This document shows positions 25,335 to 39,100 of a stretch of 64,000 nucleotides of DNA, piece by piece. Source of the stretch: Agelaius tricolor (Eukaryota > Chordata > Aves > Passeriformes > Icteridae); assembly GCA_023055355.1 (NCBI GenBank), contig JALJCS010000009.1, positions 25,383,001 through 25,447,000 of the forward strand. Reading direction: 5' to 3'. The notes beneath the pieces are model-generated. The model did not search any database and was not told the origin of the DNA. It was given only the letters and a program-made list of their open reading frames with translations. Numbering within the stretch: position 1 is the stretch's first letter; each line of letters opens with the position of its first letter. Both the position numbers and the translations under genes were made by a program.

Positions 25335-25361
25335 TGAATGAATGAATGAATGAATGAATGA
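25335..25361. repeat. (TGAA)n microsatellite at a CR1 end
   Basis: Nearly seven uninterrupted copies of TGAA lie 4-5 bases from the 3' end of the neighbouring antisense CR1. Read on the - strand the array is ATTC-ATTC, which resembles the CR1 tail octamer ATTCTATG with its second half replaced. It therefore probably grew from the element's tail. Confidence 0.85.
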
Positions 25362-25595
25362 GAACTGTTGGGTTTGGAAGGGACCTCTTGAGACCATTTA
25401 GTTTGACCCCATTGCACAAGCAGGGCCAGCTGGACCAGGCTACCCAGGACCATGTCCAGTTGGCTTTTGAGCATTTCCACAGATGGAGACTCCACAACCT
25501 GTGCAGGCAACCTGTTCCAGTGTTTGATCTTTCCCCTAGTTAAAGGTGTTTTTCTACATTTAGGTGGAATTTCTGTGACTTATGTTGGTGAAAGA
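25362..25595 (-). mobile_element. CR1 LINE 3' end, antisense, bird-type
   Basis: Read forward, the segment shows the classic reversed CR1 3' UTR: tgttgggtttggaagggacc, gaccatttagtttgacccc, a caggaccatgtccagttggc phrase, gatggagactccacaacctg, gcaacctgttccagtgtt, and tttctacatttaggtggaat with tttctgtg. The element runs on the - strand from a 5' truncation near 25595 to its 3' end at 25362. It holds only 3' UTR and no protein frame. It is the best-preserved repeat in the window and so probably the youngest. The subfamily cannot be fixed without a library search. Confidence 0.9.
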
Positions 25596-25599
25596 GGTA

Positions 25600-26965
25600 C
25601 TGCTGCAGGGCAGGGCCCTACCTTTCTTATTTCTCCTAAGAGTGGAAGAAATAGCAGTATCCTTGAAATAAAAAATGGGAAGACAACCTAGAAGGATTCC
25701 TTTACGCATTTATTTTAGTTTTGATAAGTGAAGGGAGATACCATCTGGAGAAAGCAGGAACTAATTTGACTGGGTGGAAGATGGCTTCATTGGAAAAAGT
25801 TTGATCTGCAGTTAGCTTTTAAGTTCCTTGAAGCTTGTGGTGTAATCAGTGCTTTGCATTTCATTTGTAATGAAGGCAAACAGGTGCCAGCTGTAAAATT
25901 TATTCCTGGATCTGGACCCAAGAGTTTTCATGCTTCGCAACTTTTCAGAAGTTTTGATTCAGATTTTATTTCTGCTTTTCTGCCTTCCCTCTTTGGCCAA
26001 GCTGAAATGTCTGGGCATTAATCTTTCAGAAATATGGAAAGCAAGGAAGAATATGCATACCTGAGAGGACTGGCATATCCCTGTGTGTCCATTAAATGAG
26101 AATTCCTCAGCTTCCTGGGGCTCCTGGTAAAAATTACCAGATGGAGCACATGGATCAAAATGACACATTGGACCAAGATGGCCCAAAGATCTGGTGCTTG
26201 AGAGGAAATGCTGTAGCCCTGGTTCCTGAGCATGCACAGTGGCATCTACAGGAAAGCAGCCACCTGTGTCACTTCTCTCTTCTGAACCTCATGCTGTATG
26301 TTGATAGGCACCTCATGAAAAATAATGAAGATGTTTTGTTGCCCACTTGGTGCAGAGTGGAGGGGGGATCTGCACTGACAGGGATCACTGGGGTGGCTGC
26401 AGCTCAGGAGGAACTACAGGGTGTCGGTGCACCACAGGAAAAGATCCAGGCTTCCTGAGACCTTGTTCAAACTGAACCTTTAAGCAGGATGATTGCCCAT
26501 CAATAAGGAAGACACCATAGAGCACCATCACCTGATTCTTGACAGTGTGATGGGATATTCATGACAGTGTAATAGGATTTTGGTGAAATGCAGTATTTTA
26601 TTCTCATTACTGGAATGCAGAAGGGCCACTTTAAGTCAGAAAAAATTGATTTTAGAATAGGCTTTGTTAGAACCTTTCAGTCCCACAATCGATGTAAATG
26701 GGCAAATATGATTCTCTTTAAATCCAGTTTCCTGAGGCACAGCTGTGTCATGCATACATTGGAGAAACAAGGAGAACAACCCTGTGTACCATCAAAGTGG
26801 AGAAAACCAGACTAATTCTTCATGCTGAAAGCCCTCTGAGCAGAAGGCTGAAAGAGCTGTGTGTGAATGGGCCAAATTACACCCTCGCCCCTGGTGTAAG
26901 GCTGATGAAGTCTGGAGCAGGGAAAGCAGAAGGAAGACATGAGGCCTGTCTGCTGATATATGAAG
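25600..26965. other. Unique non-coding sequence
   Basis: No gene or named repeat is supported. The frame at 26096-26458 (+) has no recognisable domain. A 22-bp period duplication lies at 26540-26581. Confidence 0.5.
26540..26581. repeat. Imperfect two-copy tandem duplication, period 22
   Basis: The words tgacagtgtgatgggatatt and tgacagtgtaataggatttt repeat with a 22-base offset and three differences over 20 bases. It is a small slippage or local duplication event. Confidence 0.75.
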
Positions 26966-26969
26966 GAAT

Positions 26970-27110
26970 ATGTTGAGAAGAGAAGAGACCAATTATTCTT
27001 ACTAGCCAACAGGGGAAGTGCAGAGAATATTTAGGTCAAGCATTAGGAAAAAGTTACTAATGGGTGAGTTATTAATCAGATAAGGCAAGGCATACCTTGG
27101 AAAACCAGCC
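26970..27110 (+). mobile_element. Probable CR1/L3-like LINE 3' fragment, sense
   Basis: The phrases gagaccaattattctt and atatttaggtcaagcattagg followed by aaaaagttactaatgggtgagttatt parallel the CR1/L3 3' region (gaccaattgttctc...aggtcaaacattaggaaaaactttctaa...gtggttaagcac). The remainder fades into unique sequence. It is heavily diverged, so it probably belongs to an old layer like the 4.8-7.3 kb copy. Confidence 0.5.
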
Positions 27111-27114
27111 CAGC

Positions 27115-30100
27115 ACTTTGGGAACCAAATGACAGTTGTGTGTCTGGAAGAACAGGGAAGTGGGATGTCGGGGTGTAAGGCTTAAATCCTGTCCCTGCTT
27201 CTGACCCTGAGTCATAGCAGTCCTGTGGAGGGATACCATTTTTAGTCCCTGTAGACAAGTCTAAGCTGTCCACAGCCTAAATACATCTGCTACCTAAGAA
27301 CAGACATGTATGTGTAAAGACATGGGCAATATGAATGTTGGGAGCTGCTCAGCCATTGTCTTGGAAAGCTCCTGGATCAGATACAGCTGTGCCCAGATTT
27401 GGGGTTGTCTACACTGAGAGATTACTTGTGCTGTTTCTAGGGAGAGAATACATTAATTTCTCTGTTCACTAGATGGAAATGGATAAAAGTGACAAAAAAA
27501 AATATTCCTGGGGAAATTCTAAGTGAGTGAAAACCAGTTTTTCATCTTTGGAAAATCTAAGATTTCACAATTTTTGTCACGTGACCTGAGGAAAAATGGA
27601 AGGGAAAGTTATAATATTGGAAACATCCATAACTGTTTGACTTCAAACTTACCAAGGCATTTATCTTCCTTTTTGTGTTATATTCATATAATGAAATATC
27701 AACTTTTTTCAGCCTTATCCAAATGAGATGCTGTCATGACATTTTTCCTTGAAGATTTCAGCACAATTGATACTTTCCTGCAAAATATGCCATTTTGGTT
27801 CAACTTGAATTTTCTCCCAGAAAATGTTCCTTCTCAAAATCTTGAGCCAGTGCTGATTACCATTATGCAGCTGCTGTTCCTGCAGCAGATCCTTTCAAAC
27901 ACAGCTCGTGAGCATGCTGGTTTGTAGCCTGTACTTTGTGGCACCAAAGAACATGGAATAACCACCCCTTTAGCTGTGACTGGGATGGGCTGGGGATGTT
28001 GCAGGTGTAACTTGTCTGTTGGACTCATGATGAGACCACACCTGTTTCTATATCTGGAGTGTGAGGAGGGTGAGCACCACGATGCACAGGCACCATTATC
28101 AGCCTGTCTCCAGCACTATGGCAGAGAGGGATGTTGAGGTTTCCTCTGATGGCCCTGTGGGCATCTACTTCAGTGTTTCAAATGTCTCCCCAGAGACTGC
28201 TTTCTTACTTTTGAGGTAGGTTGTGAGGTCACTCAGACATACAAAGTATTTCTCTTGGAAGGGTAGTGTACTATGGAAATAAATACCAGATCTTACTTCA
28301 AGCAGGAGCTCAGACTGGGGAATTCAAAGCCTGTGATTTCAAGCCAGGCTGGTGACACCACTTAGACACATGGATGTCCACACCCCAAGGCCTCTTTTAT
28401 TTTGTGTGCATGAAAATAAGTAAATAATAAGTAAATTAGTGTAAATGTTCCCTGTCACACAGACATTTTTTTCCTTTTTTTCCTTTGCCTCAATCCTTTG
28501 ATGGTTGTATTCCTGGATTTCTGTTACCAGTGTTCAAGCAGAGATTCTTGCTGCTCAGTAAAACACATCACAACAAACTGAGCTCTCACCTTCCCTTCCC
28601 CCACCACACACACCAGCACACAGACATTACACAGCTGCAGTCCCTGTGCACGAGCCAGCATGGACGTCACTTCATAGGTACACTTATGTGGAGACTGATT
28701 TCTCTGGAGGAATTGCAGTCACCAGGCTTTAAAATCAAAGGCTGGTCTTAATGCCAGCCATGCAACTGCAGGATGTGGGGGTCACTGCCTGGTATCCTGA
28801 TGAAAAAGGTCAGAGATGGGCTTGTTTGGATGCAGGTGGACAGGAAGATTACATCTTTGGAGGGGATTTGGTGCTGGCATTAAGGTCACTCACAAAGCCA
28901 CTTGCAGGTAGCACCATGCCCTCCCTAGCTCATGCTGGGGGATGGTTGTGTGCTTTGTGTTGATGGTGCTGTGTCCTCAGAGCAGCCTGGGAGATGCAAT
29001 GACGTGGAAAGTGAGAGTAAACTCAAGGGTGAGGGAGTCTCAGCCATGTAGCGAGGCAGTTTCTGCTTTTCCTGGATGCGTGGGCAGTGAGAGCAGAATC
29101 TGATGCAGATTGCAGAGATGGAGAAGGTGTAAGAGATCCATCCAGTCCCTCTCCAGGCAGGTGTAGTGCTTTTATTTGAGCATCATGCTGTTAGGATTTC
29201 CTGAGGTAACATTAAGTGGATTCATGACCGCAGCTGAGCCTGACACCACAGCGAGCCCCAGCATGTTTTGGTGCCATTATTTGGTCTAATGATGGGAATA
29301 AATACACCTGGAAGCAGGGAATCCTCTCACATCCTGGAAATTTGTCTGGATGGATGTGAAGCCTTATCAGCCCAGATCCATGCAGGAGATAGGGGGTGAT
29401 TTTTGTTCCTTCAGTGGATGGTAAGTGATACTTGAGCCCTGTTGCCTCCCAGTTGCCTCCATCCTTCATTACCCTCCCATCTCCTCCCACTGCCCCCTCC
29501 TTGTATTGCCACCCACTCTTGTAATAGCTCCTGCACCAGCACACCACGGCTGCAATAACAAATACCGCCTCGTTTCAGCATGATGAATGAAGAGTTTTAA
29601 TGAAACTGGCCTGAGCCGTTGCTGGCAACCTGCCTGGTTTTTGTTTGTTTTAAGCAAGAGTGATCCATCACCCTCCCGACTTCTCTCCATCGCAGCATCC
29701 CCAATCAATGCTCTGCACCAGCCTCCCTCCTGTATCCCTCAGTGGCAGCCCATTCCCTGGCTTCCTGCAGTTACCTCATCTCACCATGACCCCGGCCCCC
29801 TTCCAGCTTTGCTCTCTGCAAGGGAAATTTCATTTGGGTGTGTGTCTTTGCCTCGGGTGTGGCTGTGGCTAAGGGGGTGCTCAGGGCTGTACGAGTGGAT
29901 CTCATCATCTCTGCCTGTGCATTTCCAGCTGCCGGTGCTCATGCACACACAGAGGCACATATTGCTCACTAATGGTGCAGTTGAATGTCTGGTAGGTATT
30001 AATTACCCTTGCAGCCTGCTCTTTCATTAGGGTCTCCTGGCTCTCCTGGGACAGACTGTAATTCAAAGTGTGACTCACACAGCTTTCAGAACAGAAAAAT

Positions 30101-33100
30101 ATAAACAATCAAGCCCCGAAGAAGGGAAAAAATAAAGCAGAGCTCCACCCAACCTCGTGGGAAATAAAACAAAAAATTTAAAAAAAAGGAAAAAGCAAAA
30201 GGCAATCTCAAAAGTAGGAAGCACTTTAATCAAGTGAGTGGGTGGCAGCCCTCAGCTCCACACTCCACAGCCATATGGAAAGGGGGGGTAAGAGAGTTCC
30301 CTCTATGCATTGCTCTGTCTTCCTGTGCAATTTTTCATTATTACAAGGCAGAGAGAAGGAACAATGTTAGTCTTTTCCATCTTTGAAGGAATTAAGCTGA
30401 CAGATGTACGTGCAAGCGGTGGAATGAGGCAGGACAGAGGAAGGGAACAAGCCAACTCAAATACAGAGTGCAGTGTAACATCAAGCATGGGACTCCTGGA
30501 AGAAAGAACCAGAGAGCAATATCAATGTAGCTTGATTTTCTAACCTTTCTCCAGCTGTCCTTAGTACTTGGGTTTTTCAGAGCATCTTGATTGCCTGTGC
30601 TGAATAAATGCCATTTTTAAGCATTTCTCCAAATTTTGGACAAATTTTCCCATGTAATGAACTTGCTGAAGTTTATTTCTATCTGAGAAGTACCTGGGGA
30701 ACAGAATTTGGTTTCCTTAAGCAAAATATAGGCTGCATAAGGGACAAACAGGAGAATCCATGAGAGCTAGCAAGATGCATTTGAAGAAACTTGTTTACCA
30801 GAATTTTCAAAAAACCTTGAAAAACTTCTGGGTAAAGTATGTGATGGCATTTTCATCTATAAAAGCTGCTCTACGTGGCCTCTCTCTTGTGGCTTTCAAA
30901 AATGAAAATGAACAAAAGAATTTGGAGCAAAGTTTCTCTTAGTGTTAAGTCAGGTATTCTTGGAATGAGGAGGTGATATGTTGTCCTTACTATTTACTAC
31001 TCCTGATTTTTTTGTGGAAGAAGCCTCAGGGCAGAATCAAGACCTTACAAATGCCATGAAGGGATTTATATTTCTTTCCAGCCTTTGATGCCGAATTGCC
31101 TTACAACCTTTCCCAATAGAAAGCATTCAGAATGCAGGTTTCTCTGAGCAAGGCTATATCCATGTTTGCAGTTTGATATGGAATGGATACTGTAGGAAGG
31201 GATGCTGTAGGACGGAAGCTCTGGAGGAAAAGGCCTGTCTTTTAAAATTATCTTGAAAGCTCTAATATTTTCATACAGCAGATTAAGGATTTATTTGTCA
31301 AAAAAAAAAGTGCTGGACATTCTGGCTGCAAAGCAGATCATTGCTTAGGGGTATCCATTCCAAGTCTGTGCAACATTTCCATCCTTGCTTTCCAAGCTTC
31401 AGATTGTTAAAAAGGAAGAAAACTTTTCTTCTTTTCTTATTGTCTCATCCCATGATGGTAAAGCCAACTGGGGGGTTGAGGTAACCTAGAAAGCTCAGTA
31501 AGGACAAAGATTTTCTTCCTTGCCCTTTCAGTTAGGAAAACTTGGCTGCACTGTTAAATACATTCAGATTCCCACAGGATTTATCCAAACTTGCTTTTTT
31601 AATCCGAGGGTTTGTTCTTACAAAGAAATTGTATCTCATAGAGCTTGCTAACTAAAGTGTTCCCATTTCCTTGTAGGAGCCTGTCAGCAGATGCACCTTT
31701 GCAAGAGACCTGCAATGTCTCTTTTGCATTTGTGGGTCTTTCTTTTCACCCCTGCTCACTTGCTGTGAAAGTAACAGCTGACCTTGAAGAGTGCTGCAGG
31801 GTCCTACCTCCCATCACTATTAGGCTTTTGAAATTAGGGTAACCCTCAGATCTAAATGCCTCTTTCACTACCTCTTCTTTCTGAAACTTTATCAATTTTT
31901 ATTAAAAACAGAGTTTAAAGTAAATGCAGTAAGATATCTCATTACTAGGAGCACAAGCAGGGATTCAGTTAGTCGACTGCTATATTGCACAGGGAGATAG
32001 AAAAAGCATATGGAGCCTGGGCTATCTAATCTAATCTCACTATGTCTATATAATCTGGGTAAATGGCTAATCTATCACAAAGAGATAATAATAATTAAGG
32101 CTGCAACCAGGTTCCATTAGCAAAATTGATGTGCCTTGATCCCTATTGGGTTTACTTTGAAAGCAAGAGGGAATTTTTTTCCATAAAGCTTGAAGCAAAT
32201 TAGTCAAAGTGTCCCTTTTTTTTACAAGAAAAAAATGTTACAAGGCATTAACAAATTAACCTAGATTTGAAATTTTGGCTCCTACCTAGCATTTGTTTTT
32301 TCATCTTCTTCTAGCTAAACATAGCTTTATCACTGTCCTGTATTCCAGATTCGCGTACGGTGAAAGACTCTTGAGAATTCACTGCTGGATGAATTAGTGG
32401 AAAATAGGTTGTAAATCAGCAGAATCATTAACTCTTGTTTTATGTAAGAGCAGTGATTGCTCTGTACTCTGGAAAGAGATGTTCTGCCACGATTAGCCCC
32501 TCCTAACCCAAAGAGAATATAAACAGTCATTTTTCAGGAAGTTTTCCTTTACAGAGATTTCTCTGAGTATTTGCAGTGGTGGTGGTAGCAGAATAGCCCA
32601 GATTTTTTAATCTCTTGGGAAAAAACTCTAGTGTTCACCTTCAATACTAAAGACTCAATATGAGGAGATTCATGAGTATGGGTGGGTAGAAGGGTAATTG
32701 TGTCTGACACTTGGAATGTGGGGTTTTTATTTTATCTGCTCACTACAAAGGAAAACAGCTTCAGGACTTGTAGATTCCCCACCTATCTTTGCTGTTGGTT
32801 TTGGAACATAAGCTACAAACTGATCTAGTTGGACGAAGAAGGTGCTTTAAAACAACCCAGGTTTTTGGAATAGTGCTTCTGAGTCCTCTGAGCATCTTCT
32901 CCCAGGATAACCAGGGATGTTTAAATTATGGCAGCCTCCTGGCTGGCCTCTTATGAACTATCCTGCAGCACAACATTGGCATGGCAATGGAATGCTCTGA
33001 CAACTCTCTTTTTTGTGCTTACTAGCCCTTTCCCAAATCCAGCCAACATCTTTCTGGCAGGAAAAGGAAGAGAGGACATGTAGTACTTTAGTGAGCATTT

Positions 33101-36100
33101 CTACCAGGTATCTGCTCTGGGACAGGCTCTCCTTGTGACTTTCCTGCAGCTACAAAGAAAAATGCCAGGCGGAGAGCTGAATCTCAGTGATTGCAACGGA
33201 TTTGATGGGATCAGCTGCATTGTCAAGACTAGTCTCTTTAAGTCATGCAATATCTAGAATTTCTGTGGAGAAAAACGATGTGAACAACTAATCCAAAGAT
33301 CCTTATGCATAATACAAAACATGTCTTAAAAGCCCACAGTGTTCCATATGAAGGATAGATTTTATTTCTATGTGAGGGTTTTTTTTCATCCTATGCAAAA
33401 CAGTGGTTATTAAGCTCTGCTTTGTAATGAAGAATTTCTTGGAAGATGTTGTACTAAATGGCAAAGCATTACCTGCTGTTGCCTCTGGGCAAGTGTAATG
33501 ATGAAACCCCAGCAGATGAGGGTTTGATTTGAACAAATAGTGACTTTTAGGTACAGAGCTCTGATCTGCTGAGTGGTGCATGCAGAAATTCCCTGTTGTC
33601 TGGGGAAATATATGATACAATACTTTGTGCATCTCCATTTACTCAAGAGGATTTATAGCCTGGAGGGAGTTTGAATATTGACAATGTGATCACAGGTAAA
33701 AATGCTTGACAGATTCTGTGTCTCTTCCCACCATAATCATGGCCAGTCTCATAAATGATAAAAAAAGGGTTTGTTTTGCTATGAGCAAGTAGCTGTCAGA
33801 CAGGTTTAGGGGTCTGTAGCTAAGAGTCTGTTATGTCCTGCTTGGCTTGGTCTGCAGTGCTGGTAAGACAGGATGCAAAGGCTGTATGCAAGACAGACAA
33901 TGGCACTGTGAAGAGACAGTGCTTTTATGTTTGTGAAGAGTCAGTCAGGTGCTTGAACTGGTCATGTGCAGTACAGGCAGAATTGAAGCAGTGGGCCAGT
34001 GCTCTTCCTCTGAGCATCCTGGTTCCTGGCATCTGCATTGGCTTATTCAAAAAAGGGGCTCTTCTAGGCTGCTCTTCCAATCTAGGAAAATATTCAGTCC
34101 CCCAAAGGGGATGGGGGGCTGTACTGTAAGAATTTCTGTTGTTTTTCTAACTCCAGCATCATGATGTTTGTGGAAGCAAGGACCTGAAAGCAAAGGCTGG
34201 AGTTGGACCATGTGTGGTTGGGAGCCATATGAAGCCCCTTCAGACCACTGGATCTCTGTTTTGATTGGCAGCCAGGCCAGGTCTTTCCACACCAGGTCTG
34301 CCAGTGCCCCCTCCAGCTCAGTCTCCCCTTACCATCTCTGCCAGTGTGGCATCTCTGTCTGCATTCCTGGCCTTGACGCAGAGTTCTGCCCATGCTGTTC
34401 ATGTGTGTGCCACAGCTTCCCTAGCTTCTCAAGGGTTGGACTCACCTTTTCATGGACATCGAGACCCTTTATTCATGTAGAGGACATGTCCTGTTTCAGA
34501 ACCTTGGAAATAAATATTGAAGAGTATAGAAGAGCAGAAATTGCTCCAATTGTATAGAAAGCTCCAGCAGTTTGTATGTACATCCCAGGAGCTATGGAGG
34601 GATTTCTAAGTCACCTCCTTGCTTCTATTTTCCTTCCCTTCATTCCCTCCTGTTTCCACCCTATCCCATATGGTATCTGTCAGGTACTGTTCTCCTACCC
34701 CCAGAACTCTTAATAAGACAGAGATGAAAGTGTTCCTTTATTAATAATCACAAAAAATGTTATGTGTGGAGTTCAGAACTGGAAGAGTAAAAGAAAGACA
34801 GTAATTAGCTTGTTTCTGTATCTCAGCTCACTGAGGCATTTTGGATGCAGTGAGAAAATTCTTGACAGATTTTCTTTTCCTTTTGTTCTCCCCTTCCACC
34901 TCCCCTTTCCTTCTTTTCTTTTGAAGTATCATGCAAAGTTCTTGGGTTTGGGTTTTCTATTTTTTAATGATAAATTTTATAATATGTGTACAATTTTTTT
35001 TCTTCCCTCTGACTTGTCAGAGATATCAGCTCACAACGTATCCCTTTGTTTGCCTGTTTTTCTAGGCAGTTCTACATTTGGTCTCCTAGAAGGAAGTAAA
35101 CATGCCAATTTTCCATTTACTAACAATGTTTAAGGTGCAGGGGTGATTTCATTAGAGAGGTCCAGAAAACCATTGTTCACTAATTTTGTTTGTCCCTTTG
35201 TGAGGAGCAAAGGAAGGAAATTTAATATTCCTCATTTGTTGTTTCTTGTCTCCTATGCTAACACGCGCTGGAAGGACAGGGCAAATAATTTTCATCTGGT
35301 TCTAATCCCTCACCCAAATGCCATCTTCCTTCACAGAAAGGAAATCTCAAGTAGGATATACACAGTCAAATTGCCAGCAACCAGTTCCAAGCCCTTGCTC
35401 CCAAGAAAACTGTTTTTGCCTCTTTGGAAATGTGTTGGATGTAGGACTAAAAAATACATTTTTTAACTGAAGGCCCAGGGGCTTTACAACTACCACAGCC
35501 TGTCTATGAGTCACTGTATGTGTCTGCTGTAGAAATAGCAAGTGTTTGTTTGTTTTCTTCTCTTAAGTCTTGCAGGTGGGAAGAAACGAAGGGGGTGGGA
35601 AATGGAACAGGGGCACTAAATCTGTGTGATTCTGCACCGCATTTTCTTTTCTCATGGAATGGGTATAAGTGACAAGGCAGGGCTCGGGTTTGTGGGCAAA
35701 GGAGGGGAGTAAGACATCACTTTTGATGCCTTCAGTAACTGGGGAATCATTCTCACCTTAGTTTGAAGCCCTCCAGCAGTTTCTTTTGCTGCAGGGTACA
35801 TTTGTTGATTTGCATTATGAAACAAGTCAAAGTCTGGACACAGCATTGCATAGGTGTGATAGAGCCTGCCCATTTTGAAAAAGGTTTTTCAGGAGACTGT
35901 AGTAGAACAATAGCAAGTGAGTATTTGGAGCCTGTAAAAAGTTCTTTTGACTGTACTTTCCCCTGCAAAATCCAGTCAGCTCTGAAGCATCCAAACTACA
36001 TCATGTGCCAGCTCTCTCCATTCTGTAATTGGGTCACCTGAGTAAATACGGTTAATTTCTGTCCAGTAACCAAAAATGCTAGATCTAAGGAAAAAAAAAA

Positions 36101-39100
36101 AGCTGGTTCTTTATATCAGTTCTTAGTGCATTAATTAAAAGCTCCTATGAGACAACAAGGATGAGTGGGATGCAATAAAGATGCTAAGAAAGAATAAGAA
36201 CATTATTATAATGAAAGCAGATTAATGGGGCTTCACATAGTGGTGCTAATGGATGTTTTTGAACTTAGAAAGGAAGCGATGAGACAATTGAGTAATGAAT
36301 TTTGTCATCAGAAAATCACAGCTGAGCCAACATCACCATATAAAAAGGGAACTGATTTATTGATTATAATGGAAAAGACTAATAGATGGTTTTAGTGAAA
36401 ACACAACAATTTTTTTTCTGCAGGAATGCCCTGAAAAGGCCAGTCACTTATATATCCATTCCCAAAACAGAGGCACAGTAATTACATCCTTTGTTTATGC
36501 ACTTCTTAAATGCACACCACATTAGCACCAAGTGTGGGGCATATGAAGGGAAGGCCTGAATAAAAACCACAAAGGTTGAGAAGGCCACAAGGAAAGACAG
36601 AGACTGCCAGAGCACTGCTGTGCTACTTCTCAAAGCAGAGAGAAGCAGGGACTGTGGGGACAGCTCGGCAGCATGTTCACATGGTGGTGGATGGATCAAT
36701 CCCACACTGCCAGTGCTGGCACCTCACTTGCAAAAAATGCACACAGGAATGTCCAGGTTGTCTCAGACAAGAGATATCTGAGAGCAGAGTGATGGGAATA
36801 ATGATGTGCCCGGGAGAATTCTCATGCAAAGATAAAGTTCTTTGAAAGTCTGGGACCCACAGAGCTTGTATGTTGCCAAGAAGAAGGGATATGTAAAAGC
36901 TTGTATGTTCATAGGAGAGCACTTCAGTTTTCAGATGACAGAACAAGGAGATGTTCGATGACACTATAGAATGAAAAAGTGGGAGTATTTTTTTCCCTGT
37001 AATAGGCAGGTTGGCTGGAGAAATCATTGTCTTGAACCATCATTAATAGCCATCTTTCAGCAGGACTCAGAAATAAAAAAGATCCTGTATCCTTTGAGAG
37101 TGTTCAGAGTTGTCCTAATCAAGGAGAATATTCTGGGAAGGAGAGCCAGCCACATGCAGTCAGTAAGGTTTAAGGCTTCTCTACGTCTCAAAACCCAGGA
37201 CAAAGCCTGGCATAGAGGGACAAGCTGTTCCACATCTGTCCACATGGTGCATTTGTACCTTCCCTGAAGCATCTGGTGCTGACTGCTGTCCCATACAGGA
37301 TAAGGGAGGGATGAAGGCCATGGCAAATACAGTCAGGCACTGACAGTGCTGCTCAGTGGAGCCTCTCCTCGAGCTTCCTTAGCAGTGACTCAAGGAGGGA
37401 GTGTGCACAAATGCATTGAGAAATCAGCCTGCATCATCACCACAGCTTAACATTTTACCTGGATGAGCTCCGGCTCTCAGTTGCACCAGAGTGCATCATA
37501 CTGCACCCTCCTGCATTCTGCACACAGCCTTTCAGGGACTAATTACCATCTCATCCTGAAATCACTTTAACCACCGGGGGGAGGGAGAAGACATCTGCTT
37601 AACATCTGCACAGTGGCATGCTGCTTGTGAGCTCGGGACATGCAACACGGATGGAAACATCCATTTGAAAGTGCAGGGAGTGCTGACTGTAGCAGGGCCC
37701 TGCTGCAGGGCAGGCCTGCCTCTTGGGCACTGAGCTGGGTTTCCCCTGAAATATTTTCTAGCAGCAAGGACCCAGTTGAATTCTTTAGGAGACATTCCAC
37801 AACCTACTGCCATACTTTGCTGGAAGGCAGGAAGTTTGTCTCAGGTTTGGTTGGAGTTTGCTTTTTTCCCTTTGTTTTATTCATATTGACATCCTGTCTC
37901 CTATTCACAGCCACAACAGGTGTATTTGACCCTTTCATTCTTTGACTGCTCTAATTATCTGAGTGTTTTGTTGCTCTGCTCTGCTCTTGTTCATTTTTGT
38001 CAATATATTTTGCATAATGAGGTATTCAGGAGTGAAGATAATGTCCTCCATGTGCTCACATGAGAGCTCCAAAAAGAAAAAACTGATTCCCTCCCTCCTC
38101 CAGGCAACTCTACATACACAAAAAAGGGGCTGAAGAAAGGTTCAATGGTGATTGAAGTCTCTGGTTTTGGGAACTTATGATACAAGATGGGACATCAAAG
38201 AGAGTTGTGACAGTCATCTGCTTTTAATAGAAATTTTCAAGTCCCACTCTTCACTTTTAGACTACCATGGTCCAGAAACACCTACTCTCCACACCACAGG
38301 TGGCAAAACACATCCATCCTTTATCCTAAATTATGGCTGCATCTCCAAACACATGCTGCTTTAATACTGAATCTCACCCAACACTACTGAGCCAAAACAC
38401 TCTCTTTTTAAGCCTTTTTGTGAAATAGTGAGAGAGCTTCTTGATGATGTTTACATCATAAATCATCACATATGCAGTGCAGAAAGTCCACAGTGATGAA
38501 GGTATGGAGAAAGAGAATTAATTGTTCAGTGAACTAGTTCACTCCTTCATTTCAAAACAGATTCCAAAAGTTAGATTTTCTCTCTGTAGATGACTCTGAT
38601 CTGGTTAAATATTGGCATTTACAATGAAAATGAAAATTGGGAAATTAGGGCAATATGTTCTTTTGGGCTTCTGGACTCGGCTGTGATACAGAGAAGTCTG
38701 GAGAAAACCTGGTCTGCCTTGGAGCTCTTCAGGTGTCCTGATGCCTTGAGCAGAAACAGTAAAATCCTAGCAAGAGCTGCAGTTTAGAAACTTCCAGCAT
38801 GGGTTCAGGCAACTCTGAAGTGAACTGGTAGAGGCAGGGAATGCCATAGTCCTTTTCAGCATAGTGTATAGCAGGCTTATATTGTTGACAACTGCATAGG
38901 GTCATCCATGGCCACATCCATGGACTCCAGTTCTTTCTGCTGTTCTTATTTTTATTCAGAGTGCTTGATTTTGTTGCAATTACCCTTCAACTGAAATCCA
39001 TTGGTTCAAATGGGCGTGACTAGGCATGAGTCCATCTCCTTGGTGCTAATTGTGACTTTTTTCTATAGAAGCTATGAAGCAGGGTGGGTCTTTCCAGAGG

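Noticed and set aside
29587..30030. 147-codon frame on +
   Set aside because: Pro/Ser/Leu-rich chance product with overlapping frames on both strands.
35835..35870. CR1-like phrase (ctggacacagcattgcatag...)
   Set aside because: Only about 30 bases resemble the CR1 ctggacacagtactccagg block; flanks do not continue the match.
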